Assembly (NCBI RefSeq): GCF_030272615.1
Contig: NC_081414.1
Location: 335,341,427 to 335,405,426, forward strand
DNA length: 64,000 nt
Source of the DNA: Cryptomeria japonica
Lineage: Eukaryota > Streptophyta > Pinopsida > Cupressales > Cupressaceae
Direction: 5' to 3'
In this document: one piece after another, positions 1 through 10,820 of the stretch
Layout of the letters: every line of letters starts with the position of its first letter
Numbering within the stretch: position 1 is the first letter of the stretch
Notes under the pieces: generated by a model
What the model was told of the DNA's origin: nothing
What the model saw: only the letters and a program-made list of their open reading frames with translations
Database searches by the model: none
Position numbers and translations under genes: made by a program

Positions 1-248
1 TTGAATAAGTTATTTCTATTAGAAGAGTATTTAAACATGTTATATATGTTTAAATACACCTTCGTTGTCAATCTTAGGGGTTGATAGTTCCATTTGATCT
101 CTATTGTCCTAAAATAGTCCTAATAAAAAGCCTAATTTGATTTCAAACAACAAATTTTCATCTATTTCGTACAAAAAAACTCTATCTAATTTGCACATAT
201 GTATAAGAAGGGTGAAAAGAGTATCTCAAATGGTTCTCAGATCTTAAA
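1..248. other. No feature recognised
   Basis: AT-rich sequence without a convincing coding region, LTR end or repeat unit that I can recognise. Confidence 0.5.
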
Positions 249-283
249 TTATTAGGTGCATGAAGGAAGTTATGGCAAAAAAG
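249..283 (+). repeat. 35-bp direct repeat, left copy
   Basis: The 35 bases here are identical to those at 2264-2298; the core is ttaggtgcatgaaggaagtt. The two copies bracket the tandem array almost exactly. They could be relics of a longer unit or of a local duplication. Confidence 0.8.
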
Positions 284-289
284 GTGAGT

Positions 290-2220
290 TTTATGCACTA
301 AAGAGAACACATGGCTAGGGTATGGCTTGGAACAATTGGGTGACTTGGCTCAGAATGATCGAGAAACTTGGTGAGAAAAATAGGGGCATTCCTAGTATAA
401 ACCTGTTCTTCTAGATGTACTCGCATTGATGATTCATTCCAACGACAAGCAAAATGAAATTTAGGGTATATTGCAAATTTTTGTTAAAAGTATCTAACAC
501 TTTTTGTTGCACCAAAAAAAGTGTTAGCATGAGCAAATGGATTTGAGTATTCAAAAAATGAGAGAGGTTTTTGTAGAGGGGTATCACATGACCTCGTAGG
601 TTCAGACAAATCATTTGTATATGCCATAGGTTTCAATAAACGTGCCATCAAAGTTTGATAATTTTCACACTTCAAATACTTAAGAGAACACGTGTCTAGG
701 GTATGGCTCAAAACTATCAAGAGACTTAGCAAGTGAAATAGGGGTATGCCTAGTGTAAATTGACCTCCTGAACATGCTTGCACTGACGATTTGTTCCCAT
801 GATGAGTAGAATAATAGTTAAGGTATATTGCTACTTTTCATTGAATGTATTTGATGCTTTTTGTTACAACAAAAAAAGTGTGGAAATGAGAAAATGGATT
901 TGAGTATTCAATAACTGAGAGAGGTTTTTGTATAGGGGCATCACACAACCCTATAGGTTTAGACAACTCATTCGTATGTGCCACAAGTTTTGAGAAACAC
1001 GTCATCAAAGTTTGACAATTTTCACACTTCAAGCACTTAAGAGAATATGTGGCTAAGGTATGGCTTAGAATGAATGGGTGACTTGGATAGTGTAAATTTG
1101 GCCTATTGGATGCGCTCATGATAATGGTTTGTGTTGAAGATGAGTAGAATGAAAGTTAGAGTATATTGCAACTTTTCATTGAATGCATTTTATGCTTTTT
1201 GTTGCAATAGAAAAAGTATCGCTGTGAGAAAATGAAATATAATATTAAAAAACTAAGAGATATTTTTGTAGAGGGGCATCACACAACCCCATAGGTTTAG
1301 ATGACTTGTTCGTATGTGCTACAGGCTCCAAGAAACACATTGTCAAAGTTTGACAATTTTCACAGTTCAAACACTTAAGAGAACGCGTAGCTATTGTATG
1401 ACTCAAGTCGATTGGGCAACTTGACAAGCAAAATAGGAACATGATTAGTGTAAACCCAACCTCTCAGATGCATTTACACCAAGGGATTGTGCTCACAATG
1501 AGAAAAATAAAATTTAGGGTATATTGCAACTTTTTATTGAATGCATGTGATGTTTTTGGGGGCAGTAGAAAAAGTCTCACTACGAGAAAATGGAATCAAG
1601 TATTCGGAAATTGAGAGGTTTTTATAGAGGTGAATCACATGACCTCGTAGGTTTAGATGACTCATTTGTATGTGCTATAGTTTCTGATAAACATGTCATC
1701 AAATTTTGACAATATTCATACTTTGAGCACTTATGAGAATGCGTGGCTATGGTATGGCTCAGAATGATTGGGTGACTTGGCTAGCAAAATAGGGGCATTC
1801 CTAACTTAAACCTGACCTATCAGATGTGCTTGCATTGAAAAAGTGTTCCCATGATGAGCATAATGAAAGTTAAAGTATATTGTAACTTTTCATTGAATGC
1901 ATCTAATGCTTTTTGGGGCAACTGAAAAAGTCTCACCATGAGAAAATGGAATCGAGTATTCAAAAACTAGGAGAGGTTTTTGTATAGGGGCATTACATGT
2001 CCTTATAGGTTCAAATGAATCATTCATATGTGCCATAGGTTCCAAGAAATACATGTCAAATTTTGATAATTTTCACACTTCATGCACTTAAGAGAATGCG
2101 TGGCTACGATATGGCTCAGAATGATTGAGTGACTTGGCGAGCAAAACATGGGCATGCCTAGCATAAACTTGGCCTCCTAGATGTGCTCATGTTGATAAAT
2201 TGCACCCATGATGTGTAGGA
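290..2220. repeat. Tandem array, about 350-bp unit, five copies plus a partial one
   Basis: The anchor motif gagaggtttttgtagagggg or a close variant recurs at about 563, 919, 1257, 1612 and 1971, giving steps of 356, 338, 355 and 359 bp. Each unit continues with cacttaagagaacacgtggc, then tatggctcag, a gacttgg block and a run ending near gtgctcgcattgatgat. A partial unit begins near 295. On the minus strand the units translate into similar short peptides containing a LKCENCQTL block, but the unit lengths are not multiples of three and each peptide is short, so I read this as non-coding satellite-like DNA. Divergence between neighbouring copies is clear, so the array is old. I do not recognise the family. 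Confidence 0.85.
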
Positions 2221-2263
2221 CAAACAAACTAAATTTAATTTATATTAGATTTTTTAGGCCTAT

Positions 2264-2298
2264 TTATTAGGTGCATGAAGGAAGTTATGGCAAAAAAG
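2264..2298 (+). repeat. 35-bp direct repeat, right copy
   Basis: Second identical copy of the 35-bp sequence at 249-283, lying about 40 bp beyond the last tandem unit and 140 bp before the start of LTR-A. Confidence 0.8.
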
Positions 2299-2757
2299 TG
2301 ACAAATCATGTGAACATTATTATAATAAAGCATTTTTAGATTTTATCACAAAAATCACACCTCAATTGTAAGACTAAGTATCTCAATCATTGGAAAACAA
2401 AATTATATTACACATAAGTATCTCATAAAGATATTTTTGGAATCAAGGAACACTGAGAGGGGGGGGGGGTTGAATCAGTGTTATGCAATTTTAATTTTTT
2501 TTAATTTGTTCTTTAAACCACTTAATGCAAATGAATAAAGGAAAGATACAAAAATACAAAGAAATCAACAACAACACCATAACACCAAGATTTTATACGT
2601 GGAAAACCCATTCAAGGGAAAAAACATGGTGGGGATGAGATCCACAAAATGAGTGCACTCAAATATAAAGATTACAAGGGAATGCATATGCATTGAGGCA
2701 CACTGCCTAGAGCTTACAACTAAAAATGAGAAGGGCTATAACCTTGAGAAGACTCAT

Positions 2758-2762
2758 TGTCT
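2758..2762. other. Target-site duplication of LTR-B, left copy
   Basis: tgtct directly precedes the LTR-B start; the matching tgtct lies at 9767-9771 directly after its end. Both are exact. Confidence 0.9.
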
Positions 2763-3888
2763 TGTTGAATATTGCTGCTGCTAGAATATGTTGTTGTCAT
2801 TGATGTCAACATATTCCTGTGATTAATTGCTCCGGTGCTTGCAGATGGTTCATTGGGATTTTGGTTTTGTGTATGGAGTATTTCTAGTATCACTATATTA
2901 TTTTGTTTTGGTTTTGGTGTTCTAGGAAGCTTAATTGATCATAGCATATGATCCAGTTTGCAGTTTGTTTATTTGATGAGTACTTTGTAGAGTTCAATAT
3001 TTCCTCTAGTATATTCTGGTGTGATTAGATCTTGAGCTAAGTCTTTGGGAGATTATTTAAGATGGTCTTGTGTATCTTCATTTCAGATGGTTCATGATTT
3101 GGTGCTCCACAAGTTATCTTTCTTTGTGATAGTTGTTGCTGCTTGAGTGTTCTTGAGTTTCAAATGTTGACAGATGAAGATTTGATAAGTGGTGTTAGTG
3201 CATTTGTTTTTGATGATTCTAATGTTCTTGTTGGTGTTTCCTAATTGTGTCCTATTTTTTTTGACAATCCACATTGATCATTGTGTGAGATCTTTGTGAT
3301 TTTGCTAAACCAGTGATGTTCTTCATGTTATGCAGTTGGTTTTGGTGTGATTTTGGTGGTGTTATGTATTTGGAATTTTGATTTAGGTCCATGTTATGTC
3401 ATGTATATCATTATATTGGCTTGGTGGTTGATATTTGTATCATGTGATGTAATTTTGTAATTGTGACTTGAGGGTTTAGTTGACCTTGTTATCAAGGTTG
3501 ATGAATTGTATAAATAGGTGATATTGTCATGTAATTTAGGTATCGAGGTTGTGTTTGCATTATCAAAGAATGGTGTATGTACGAGAAAGGATTCATCTTT
3601 TGAGCAGTGAGCTCTAAGCAGTGTGCCTAGATGCATGTGCATTCCCCATTGTAATATTTACACATACTATTGCATAGTACCATCTTATTGTGGATAGGTT
3701 CCCATTGTGGTTTTTCCCTTAACCGAGTTTTCCATATCAAAATATTGGTGTTGTGTGTTGTGCTATCAATTTCCTTATCTTTATTATTACTGAAGTTTAT
3801 TAGATTTGTATTTGTGATTAAGTTTGTTGATTCGGTGAAAACTGATTCACCCCCACCTCTCAGTTTTCCTTCATTGTTGTTGCTAACA
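2763..3888 (+). repeat. LTR-B 5' LTR (1,126 bp)
   Basis: It starts TGTTGAATATTGC and ends TTGTTGCTAACA. Compared with the 3' LTR it lacks about 190 bp between catctttt and gagca; the same stretch in the 3' LTR is bounded by ctttt repeats, which points to a deletion by microhomology. It contains the motif gtgagctctaagcagtgtgc, shared with LTR-A. Confidence 0.9.
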
Positions 3889-3890
3889 AT

Positions 3891-3902
3891 CGGTATCAGA
3901 GC
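3891..3902 (+). other. LTR-B primer-binding site
   Basis: CGGTATCAGAGC, two bases inside the 5' LTR, differs at one base from the initiator tRNA-Met primer site TGGTATCAGAGC. Confidence 0.9.
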
Positions 3903-3941
3903 TAGATCCTCCTGAAGAAGCTTAACCGCTTGAGGAGATCC

Positions 3942-4810
3942 ATGATGGCAACTGGAACTGGAGTTGTTATCTTTAAGAAGGAGAGTCTGAGATTTGATGG
4001 AAGTAACTATGCTATATGGAAGAACTGGATGAAAGTGCACTTGGGATGCCTTGGAGAAGATTATTGGAAGATTACAAAGAGTGCCTATTTTTCTCCTCTG
4101 AATGGACTGGTTATTGCAAATGAGATCAAGGAAGCTGAACATAATATTAGAGAAAAGGAAGCATTATTGAGTGCCTTGACTGATTCAAAGATGACAAATG
4201 TAATGGGATTTCAGATCGCACATGAGATTAGGGAGAATCTCGAGACCCTGTATGAAGGAGATAAAGAAGTGAAAGTTTCTAAGTTGCAGAGTTTGAAAGG
4301 AAAATATGAGATGCTGAAGATGGGAGAAGATGAGAACATAAATACCTTTATGGATAGGGTGAATGACATTGTCCTAGGTATCAGATGTGCCGGTAGAACC
4401 CTTGAAGAAGATGAAATTGTTGCTAAGGTGCCGAGATTATTGCCTCCTTCTTAAAAGATAAGGTAACTGCTATTGATGAGATCCAGAGTGTGACTACAGT
4501 AACAAGAGATATGTCAGTTCGAAAGATTACTTCATTTGAGTTGAGCGAATTTAGTGAATCACATGGAAAGACTGAGACAACATTTACAACATTTGCATCT
4601 GGAAAGCAGAAGTATGATCCTAAAGAATGCATAATATCTAGATATGAAAGAGAAAGAAGAGAGATGGAAGAGTAGGAAAGAGAATTGGATGAGTTTGAAG
4701 CATTGATTTCCCAAAGATTGCCTAAGGGAGTTGGTAAGTATGATGGAAAATTGCCCATGAAATTTTTCTCTTGCAATAAGGCATGACATTTTGCTTCTAG
4801 GTGTCCAGAG
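3942..4810 (+). pseudogene. LTR-B gag (copia UBN2-type), decayed
   Basis: The first real ATG is at 3942 (MMATGTGVVIF). The start SLRFDGSNYAIWKNWMKVHL is the typical copia gag opening, and the UBN2-like core follows (KVSKLQSLKGKYEMLKMGED, then INTFMDRVNDIV). The frame breaks at 4454, resumes at 4490 with a helical charged stretch, and stops at TAG 4673-4675 where CAG (Gln) would read MEEQERELDE. The zinc knuckle near 4759-4806 survives only as SCNKA-stop-HFASRC: one cysteine is lost and a Gly codon is mutated to TGA. The presumed role is formation of the virus-like particle. Confidence 0.85.
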
Positions 4811-4813
4811 AGA

Positions 4814-5344
4814 ATGGATAAGTATGATAGGCATGATAAATTTGATAAGCATGACAAAAATGATAGATATGAGAAACATGAGAAGTGTTATAAGCCTTAC
4901 AAGTCTAACCAGAAGTATAAGCATCAAAAGAACTGCTATTATGCTGCTGATGAAGCTATTACAAATGAAGAATCAGAAGGAGATGAAGTGTTTATTTCCA
5001 TTAAAGAAGATGGATCGACACCTATTGATTCCACTACCTGCACTATTGAGGAGAAAGCTTTAGTTGCTATAGTTGAAGAAAAAGATGAATGGGTAATTGA
5101 GAGTGGTTGTTCATATCATATGACCAGTGGCAAAAGAAAATTTATGAGTATGGAAAGATATGATGGTGGAATAGTGAGATTTGGAGATGACAAAGCCTGT
5201 GTGATTCGCGGTAGAGGCTCTATTTCTTTTGATGGTAAGCATAATACTGATGATGTTCTATATGTTGAAGGTTTGAAGCATAATATTTTAAGTGTTGGAC
5301 ATGTGGTTGACAAAGGTTATGACTTACAAATCAAGAATGGTTAA
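4814..5344 (+). pseudogene. LTR-B aspartic protease region
   Basis: An open stretch of about 176 codons. After a Lys/Asp-rich linker (DKYDRHDKFDKHDKNDRYEK) comes the protease core WVIESGCSYHMTSG, then VRFGDDKACVIRGRG, DVLYVEGLKHNILSVG and LQIKNG. Copia proteases have DSG at the active site; here the aspartate is Glu (GAG), which would be expected to inactivate it. The frame ends at 5344 just before the pre-integrase region. Confidence 0.85.
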
Positions 5345-6300
5345 TGCAAAATCCTAAATGCCTCCAGTATAGAGATTGCATTTGGAACTAAGACTGAAGG
5401 TAATATCTTTCAGTTGAATTCTAGTGAGAAAAGTTGCTTGATTGCTCAGATTGATGAAAGTTGGTTATGGCATATGAGAATGTGTCATGTTAATTTTGAT
5501 TCAATGATTAATATCAGTTCTACTCAAGCTATTAGAGATCTGCCTAAGATTGTTAAGCTTGCTAATCTGGTATGTAAGGAATGTCAATTTGGTAAGCAAA
5601 TAAGAATTTCTTTCAAGAGAAAGTAGTGTACATTTGATGTATTGCTAGATCTTGTGCATACTGACCCATGTGGACCTACAAATGTTAGAAGTGTGTAGGG
5701 TGATAGAAATTTTATGTTGCTAATTGATGATATTCCAGCATGATGTGGGTTGTCTTTTTGAAGGAGAAATATGAAGCATTAGACAAATTCAAAATATTCA
5801 AAGAAAAGGTTGAGACTGAGTTAGAATTGAAGGTAATATGTCTGAGATCTGATAGGGGAGGAGAATTTTTTTCTGGTGAGTTTGATTCATTTTGTAAGAA
5901 GCATGGGATTAGAAGACAATTATCTGCTCCCAAAACCCCTCTGCAGAATGGAGTTGTTGAAAGAAAGAACAAGACTGTTTTGGATGCTGGAAGGACTATG
6001 TTGATTGAAGGCAATGTTCCCAAGATCTATCAAAGAGAAGCTATTAGCACTTCTGTTTACACATTCAACCGAGTTCATGTGAAAGGTGATACTGGTAAGA
6101 CTCCTTATGAGCTATGGTTTGGTCATGTTCCTATTGTGAGATATTTCAAAGTATTTTTTAGCAAATGTTATATCAAGAGAGATGACGACATAGGAAAGTT
6201 TGATGCAAGAAGCGATGAAGGAATTTTCTTGAGATATTCAACAAAGAGAAAAGCCTACTAGTGCTACAATAAGAGACTGTGAAAGATAGTGGAAAGTGAA
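5345..6300 (+). pseudogene. LTR-B integrase (pre-integrase zinc finger and catalytic core)
   Basis: The HHCC finger is visible as WHMRMCHVNF followed by CKECQFGK (5414-5626). The catalytic core starts near 5650 with LVHTDPCGP (first D), broken by a TAG at 5697-5699, and continues from 5740 with RSDRGGEF (second D) and QNGVVERKNKTVLDAGRTML (the E). NRVHVKGDTGKTPYELWFG is the conserved copia tail. The frame ends at TAG 6259-6261. All three acidic residues are readable, but stops and a frameshift interrupt the chain. Confidence 0.9.
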
Positions 6301-6554
6301 AATGTGAAGGTGGATGAGAACCTTGGAAAAGAGATCAGATCTTGTGGATATGATGGTGGTCAACACATTGTTCTAAATCCTATTCAGACTGAAGAATAAA
6401 AGTAGAATGATTTGGTAGAGATAGTTAATCCAGATGTTGCTGCTGCTGGTGGAGAGGTGCAAGAACCTGAAAAATAAGAACACTCAAAAGACTCCGAGAT
6501 ATGTAAGATTGAATCATTCTAAAAAATCAGATTATTGGAGATAAAAATAAAGGT

Positions 6555-7347
6555 GTGATGACTAGAAGAAGGCTAGCTGCTGAAGAGGTATGTTTAATTT
6601 CTGAAGTTGAATCTAATGATGTTGTTGAGGCTTGCAAAGATGAAAATTGGATGAGAGTTATGGAAGAAGAATTGAATCAGATTGAAAAGAATAACACATG
6701 GGAGCTTGTGCCTAGACCTAAAAATAAGAATATTATAGGTACTAAATGGGTATTCAAGAATAAATTGAATGAAGTCAATGAAGTTGTCAAGAATAAAGCA
6801 AGATTGGTATGCAAAGGATATTCATAGAAAGAAGGAATTTATTATGATACTTTTTCTCCAGTAGCCTAAACTTAAAGCTGTTAGAATGTTGCTTGCATAT
6901 GCTGCCTATAAAGATTTCAAAGTGTATCAGATGGATGTCAAGTCAACTTTTCTGAATGGTGATCTTGAGGAAGAAGTCTACATTGAGCAACCTGATGGAT
7001 TTTCATTATCAGATGATGGAGACATGGCATGTAAACTAAAGAAGGCTCTTTATGGATTGAAACAAGCCCCTAAAGCTTGGTATGCTAGATTGGATAAGTA
7101 CTTGCTGAAATTAGGATTTAATAAAGGGATTGCTAATAGTAATCTATATTTTAAGATTGAGAATGATAACATCTTGATTGTTGAAGTATTTATTGATGAT
7201 ATTATCTTTGGAGGAGATGATGACTTGAGCATGAAGTTTGCCGGTGATATGCAGAAAGAATTTGAGATGTCTATGATAGGAGATGAAATTTTTCTTAGAT
7301 TTGTAGATTTCACAAACTGGAAAAGGTATTTTTATATCCCAAACTAA
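6555..7347 (+). pseudogene. LTR-B reverse transcriptase, decayed
   Basis: The N-terminal block is VMEEELNQIEKNNTWELVPR, then GTKWVFKNK and ARLVCKGYS, stopped by TAG where SQKEG is normal in copia. After a frameshift near 6870 come QMDVKSTFLNGDLEEEVYIE and KKALYGLKQAPKAWYARLD. The catalytic YVDD motif reads FIDDIIFGG. The frame is lost at 7347. Together these are the hallmark RT motifs of the Ty1/copia superfamily. Confidence 0.92.
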
Positions 7348-7349
7348 AT

Positions 7350-8149
7350 ATGTGAAGGAATTGCTAAAGAAGTTTGGGTTAGATAACTCCAAACCGGTTG
7401 GAACTCCTATGGTGATTGACTGCAAATTGTTTAAGAATGACAAATCTTCGAAAGCTAATCAGAGTTTGTATAAATCTATGGTTGGAAAACTGCTATATCT
7501 TACATAGACTAGGCCGAACATTATGCATGCTATGTGCATGACTGATAGATATCAAGCTGATCCGAAAGAGAGTCATATCATTGTTGTAAAGAGAATATTC
7601 AAATAGTTGAAGGGAACTATGGATTATGGTTTGTGGTATCTGAAGAGTGATGATTTCATATTATGTGCTTATATTGATGTTGATTGGTTTGGTGATGTTG
7701 ATGACCAAAAGAGTACCTCTGGTGGTGATTTGTTTTTGGGAAAAAAATTAGTTTCATGGGCTAGTAAGAAACAAGATTCAATATCCTTATCTACTGTTGA
7801 AGTTAAGTACATTGCTGCTGCTGGCAGCTGCACTTAGGTGGTTTGGATGAAGAAAATGTTGAAGGATATCAACGTTATCTATGATGATCCTACTTTCATA
7901 TACTATGATAATTCCAGTGCTATTAACATGTCAAAGAATCTGGTGCAACATTCAAAGACTAAACATGTGTCAATCAAATATCATTACTTGAGAGAAAAAT
8001 TCAGTGAAGAAGAAGTGAAGCTGGAATATGTGTCTACAAAGGAATAGATTGCTGATATTTTCACTAAGCCTTTGCCTATAGATACATTTGTCTACTTGAG
8101 AGACAAGTTAGGGGTAGCCACCCCTCCTAATGAAAACTATATGCATTGA
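7350..8149 (+). pseudogene. LTR-B RNase H and end of pol
   Basis: After the frameshift the chain reads KYVKELLKKFGLDNSKPVGT, then SMVGKLLYLT-stop-TRPN. The RNase H part starts DVDWFGDVDDQKSTSGG, with SLSTVEVKYIAAAGSCT (the catalytic E is kept in TVE), YYDNSSAINMSKN and HYLREKFSEEEVKLEYVSTKE, then IADIFTKPLP; pol ends at TGA 8147-8149. The stops at 7837 and 8047 are TAG exactly where Gln (CAG) is standard (CTQ.VW, TKEQIADI). Confidence 0.9.
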
Positions 8150-8423
8150 GTTGCATCGATCCGATGGACTTCATAGTTTTATCCTTTTTATCTGGATTGA
8201 TGAGTTGGTGCTGCTCCTTTGGTGGAGTAGTCTATTGGATTGATTATCTGTTTGTGTTTATCTAAGGGGGAGATTTTGGTTTTCTATCTTTGGCATTGCT
8301 GTGAGAGGGGGAGAGAAGCATGTGAAAAACTGTTTTATCTACTTGATCTTAAGGGGAGTCTGTTGGAGATGTTTTTCTTTCATTGCATTGATTGTTTTTC
8401 ACATTCATATGTTGCCATCAATG
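8150..8423 (+). other. LTR-B 3' untranslated region
   Basis: Between the pol stop and the polypurine tract. It contains a purine tract at about 8261-8272, a purine-rich gagagggggagaga at about 8300 and the sequence tgccatcaatgccaaag leading into the true tract. Confidence 0.6.
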
Positions 8424-8437
8424 CCAAAGGGGGAGAT
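8424..8437 (+). other. LTR-B polypurine tract
   Basis: CCAAAGGGGGAGAT directly before the 3' LTR. The same sequence with its upstream catcaatg context is found at LTR-C. A second purine tract (taagggggagat) lies near 8261-8272. Confidence 0.85.
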
Positions 8438-9766
8438 TGTTGGACATTGCTACTACTAGGATATGTTGTCATTGATGTCAACACATTCCTATGATTTATT
8501 GCTTCGTTGCTTGCAGATTGGTTCATTGGGATTTTGGTTTGGTATATGGAGCATTTATAGTATTACTATATTCTTCTATTTTGGTTTTGGTAATCTGGGA
8601 AGCTTAATTGATCATAGCATATGATTCGATTTGCAGTTTGTTTTCTGATCACTGCTTTGCAGAGTTTATTATTTCATCTGGTATATTTTGTTGTGATCAG
8701 ATCTTGATCTGAGGCTTTGGGATATTGTTTGGGATAGTCTTGTGTATCTTCATTTTAGATAATTCATGATTTGATGCTCCATAAATTATCATTCTTCATG
8801 ATAGTTGCTGTTGTTTGAGTGTTCTTGAGTTTTAGATGTTGACAAATGAAGATTTAATAAGTGGTTTTGGTGCAGCTGCCTCTGATGATTCTAACGTGAT
8901 TGTTGGTGTTTCCTAATTGTGTCCTATTTGTTTTGATGATCCACATTGATTGTTGTGCGAGCTCTTGGTGATTTGCTTGAACTGGTGATGTTCTTTGTGT
9001 TATGCGATTTTCTTGGTGGTGTAGCATGTTGCGGTTGGTTTCAGTGTGATTTCCGATGGTGTTACATATTTGGAAATTTGATTTAGGTCCATGTTATGTC
9101 TTGTATATCATTATATTTGTCCAGTGGTTGATCTTTGTATCAAGTGATGTAATTTTGTAATTATGAGTTGAGGGTTTAGTCGACCTTGTTATCAAGGTTG
9201 ATAAATTGTATAAATAGGTGATATTGTCATGTAATTTAGGTATCGAGGTTATGTCTACATTATTAGAGAGTAGTGTATGTGCAAGCAAGGAATCATCTTT
9301 TAGTGTAGTGTATTGAGAAGAGATTGGTGTTACAGAGTAGACAATTGTGCTTAACCAGAACTATCATCAGGCATTTGCAGATGCTATTATTGCAGTTCAT
9401 TCCTTCTGGATTGTAGTTTGAATCTTATTGTAAGTCAGTGATGCTTCCTTAAGGGTTTTAGCCTTTTGGTTCATTACCTTTTGAGCATTGAGCTCTAGGC
9501 AGTGTGCCTAGATGCATGTGCGTTCCCCATTGTAATATTTAAATATACTACTACAGAGTATTATCTTATTATGGGTAGGTTCCCACCGTGGTTTTTACCT
9601 TAACTAGGTTTTCCATGTCAAAATATTGGTTTTGTGTGTTGTGTTATCAGTTTCCTTATCTTTGTTATTATTGTAGTTTATCAGATCTGTATTTGTGATT
9701 AAGTTTGTTCATCCAGTAAAAATTGATTCACCCCCTCTCAGTTTTCCTTCATTGTTGTTGCTAACA
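8438..9766 (+). repeat. LTR-B 3' LTR (1,329 bp)
   Basis: It starts TGTTGGACATTGC right after the polypurine tract and ends TTGTTGCTAACA. It is the fuller LTR copy and keeps the segment near 9300-9485 that is missing from the 5' LTR. Confidence 0.9.
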
Positions 9767-10571
9767 TGTCTTACAATATCTTTTACAAAAGATAATTGGA
9801 ATATCTGAACTAAAAAACAACATATACAAATTCCAAAGTACAGTTATGGTTCAGCACAAAACACTTAATCTCACATTGCTCTGATACACTACTCTATTCC
9901 ACTGTTTGGCAATATTATAGAGCATAAATCCTTCACTTATGCAAGTGAAACTGCACACAATCAATCACAAACACTTTCCACACACCCACTGATATCCAAA
10001 ATGATTATATCCATCAATATTATATATCCGCAACATGAAATTAGGTCTTCTGCATGTCGGCTTCAAGAACACTATACAAATAATGAAATGTGCATACATA
10101 GTCGGCTCACTCCAAACTCCAATGCATATGCAGACCAAAAATAATTGTCCACATGCTACCTAGATGTTGGCTAAACATCCTCGATCATAAAAACAATCAC
10201 AAAAAGTACTTCATTAATTTCTCACAATGATCAACTATCCGACTCAGACATACCACACTGTTCAACCCAAAAACCTATACACCAGATCTTCTAACTCACA
10301 TGAAAATCACCACTAGAGGCTAAGATTATGGAATAAGGTATTCTAGACATCTAACTATCTTCCTTTATCTCCGTAACACTAAATATTCAATAGAAATGAA
10401 ATGCCAACCAAAATACTACTCTTTGTCGGATGCGCTGTTCTAACTTGTTGGACTTAAACCAAATCTCCATTCTGACTTTCGGTAGCATCAAATTACACAC
10501 TATTGATGGGATAATTGACCTAAGTTTCCATCAATGACACCAGATGACCTATGTAGTGTTTCTTGCCAACA

Positions 10572-10588
10572 ATCTCCCCTTTTGGCAT
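10572..10588 (-). other. LTR-A polypurine tract
   Basis: The minus strand reads ATGCCAAAAGGGGAGATT directly before the 3' LTR start TGTTGG. A second purine tract of the same kind lies about 140 bp upstream at 10719-10740. Confidence 0.8.
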
Positions 10589-10820
10589 TAATGGCAACAA
10601 TTAGTGAAAAATGTTTGTTTTCGGAATCAGTACCAACATATATACACTATAAACCTTCAAAAATTCAACAACTCCAGAACTCCCCCTGAGATGGATGCAA
10701 TATTTTTCACTACCCTACACTCCCCCTTTGACATCAATGGCAAAAGTGGGGATCCGCATGCCAAAAAATTTACCCAAAATTCTATATACAGTGGCATATG
10801 GACACACAAACCTGACTAAC

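Larger units (their letters stand above)
2763..9766 (+). mobile_element. LTR-B: Ty1/copia retrotransposon, full length but decayed
   Basis: A 7,004-bp element with TG...CA ends, LTRs at 2763-3888 and 8438-9766, an exact 5-bp duplication, a primer site and a polypurine tract. The internal region has the copia order gag, protease, integrase, reverse transcriptase, RNase H on one strand, broken by many stops and a few frameshifts. It is nested in the 3' LTR of LTR-A and is therefore younger than A. It is the only element in the window with a recognisable complete LTR-type pol, so it is the best local model for the helper of the pol-less elements. Confidence 0.95.
2435..10571 (-). repeat. LTR-A 3' LTR, split by LTR-B
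   Basis: Segments 2435-2762 and 9772-10571 together form one LTR of about 1,128 bp, homologous throughout to 15576-16203 plus 22850-23352. The first segment has the G-rich run near its end and the shared LTR core (GCAGTGTGCC near a TGCATATGCAT block, minus strand). The second carries the LTR start next to the polypurine tract. Reading through the insertion of LTR-B restores the homology without loss. Confidence 0.85.

Noticed and set aside
411-1442. A family of small proteins with a LKCENCQTL block
   Set aside because: The peptides arise from tandem units whose lengths are not multiples of three; each is short, with frequent stops and no start in common.
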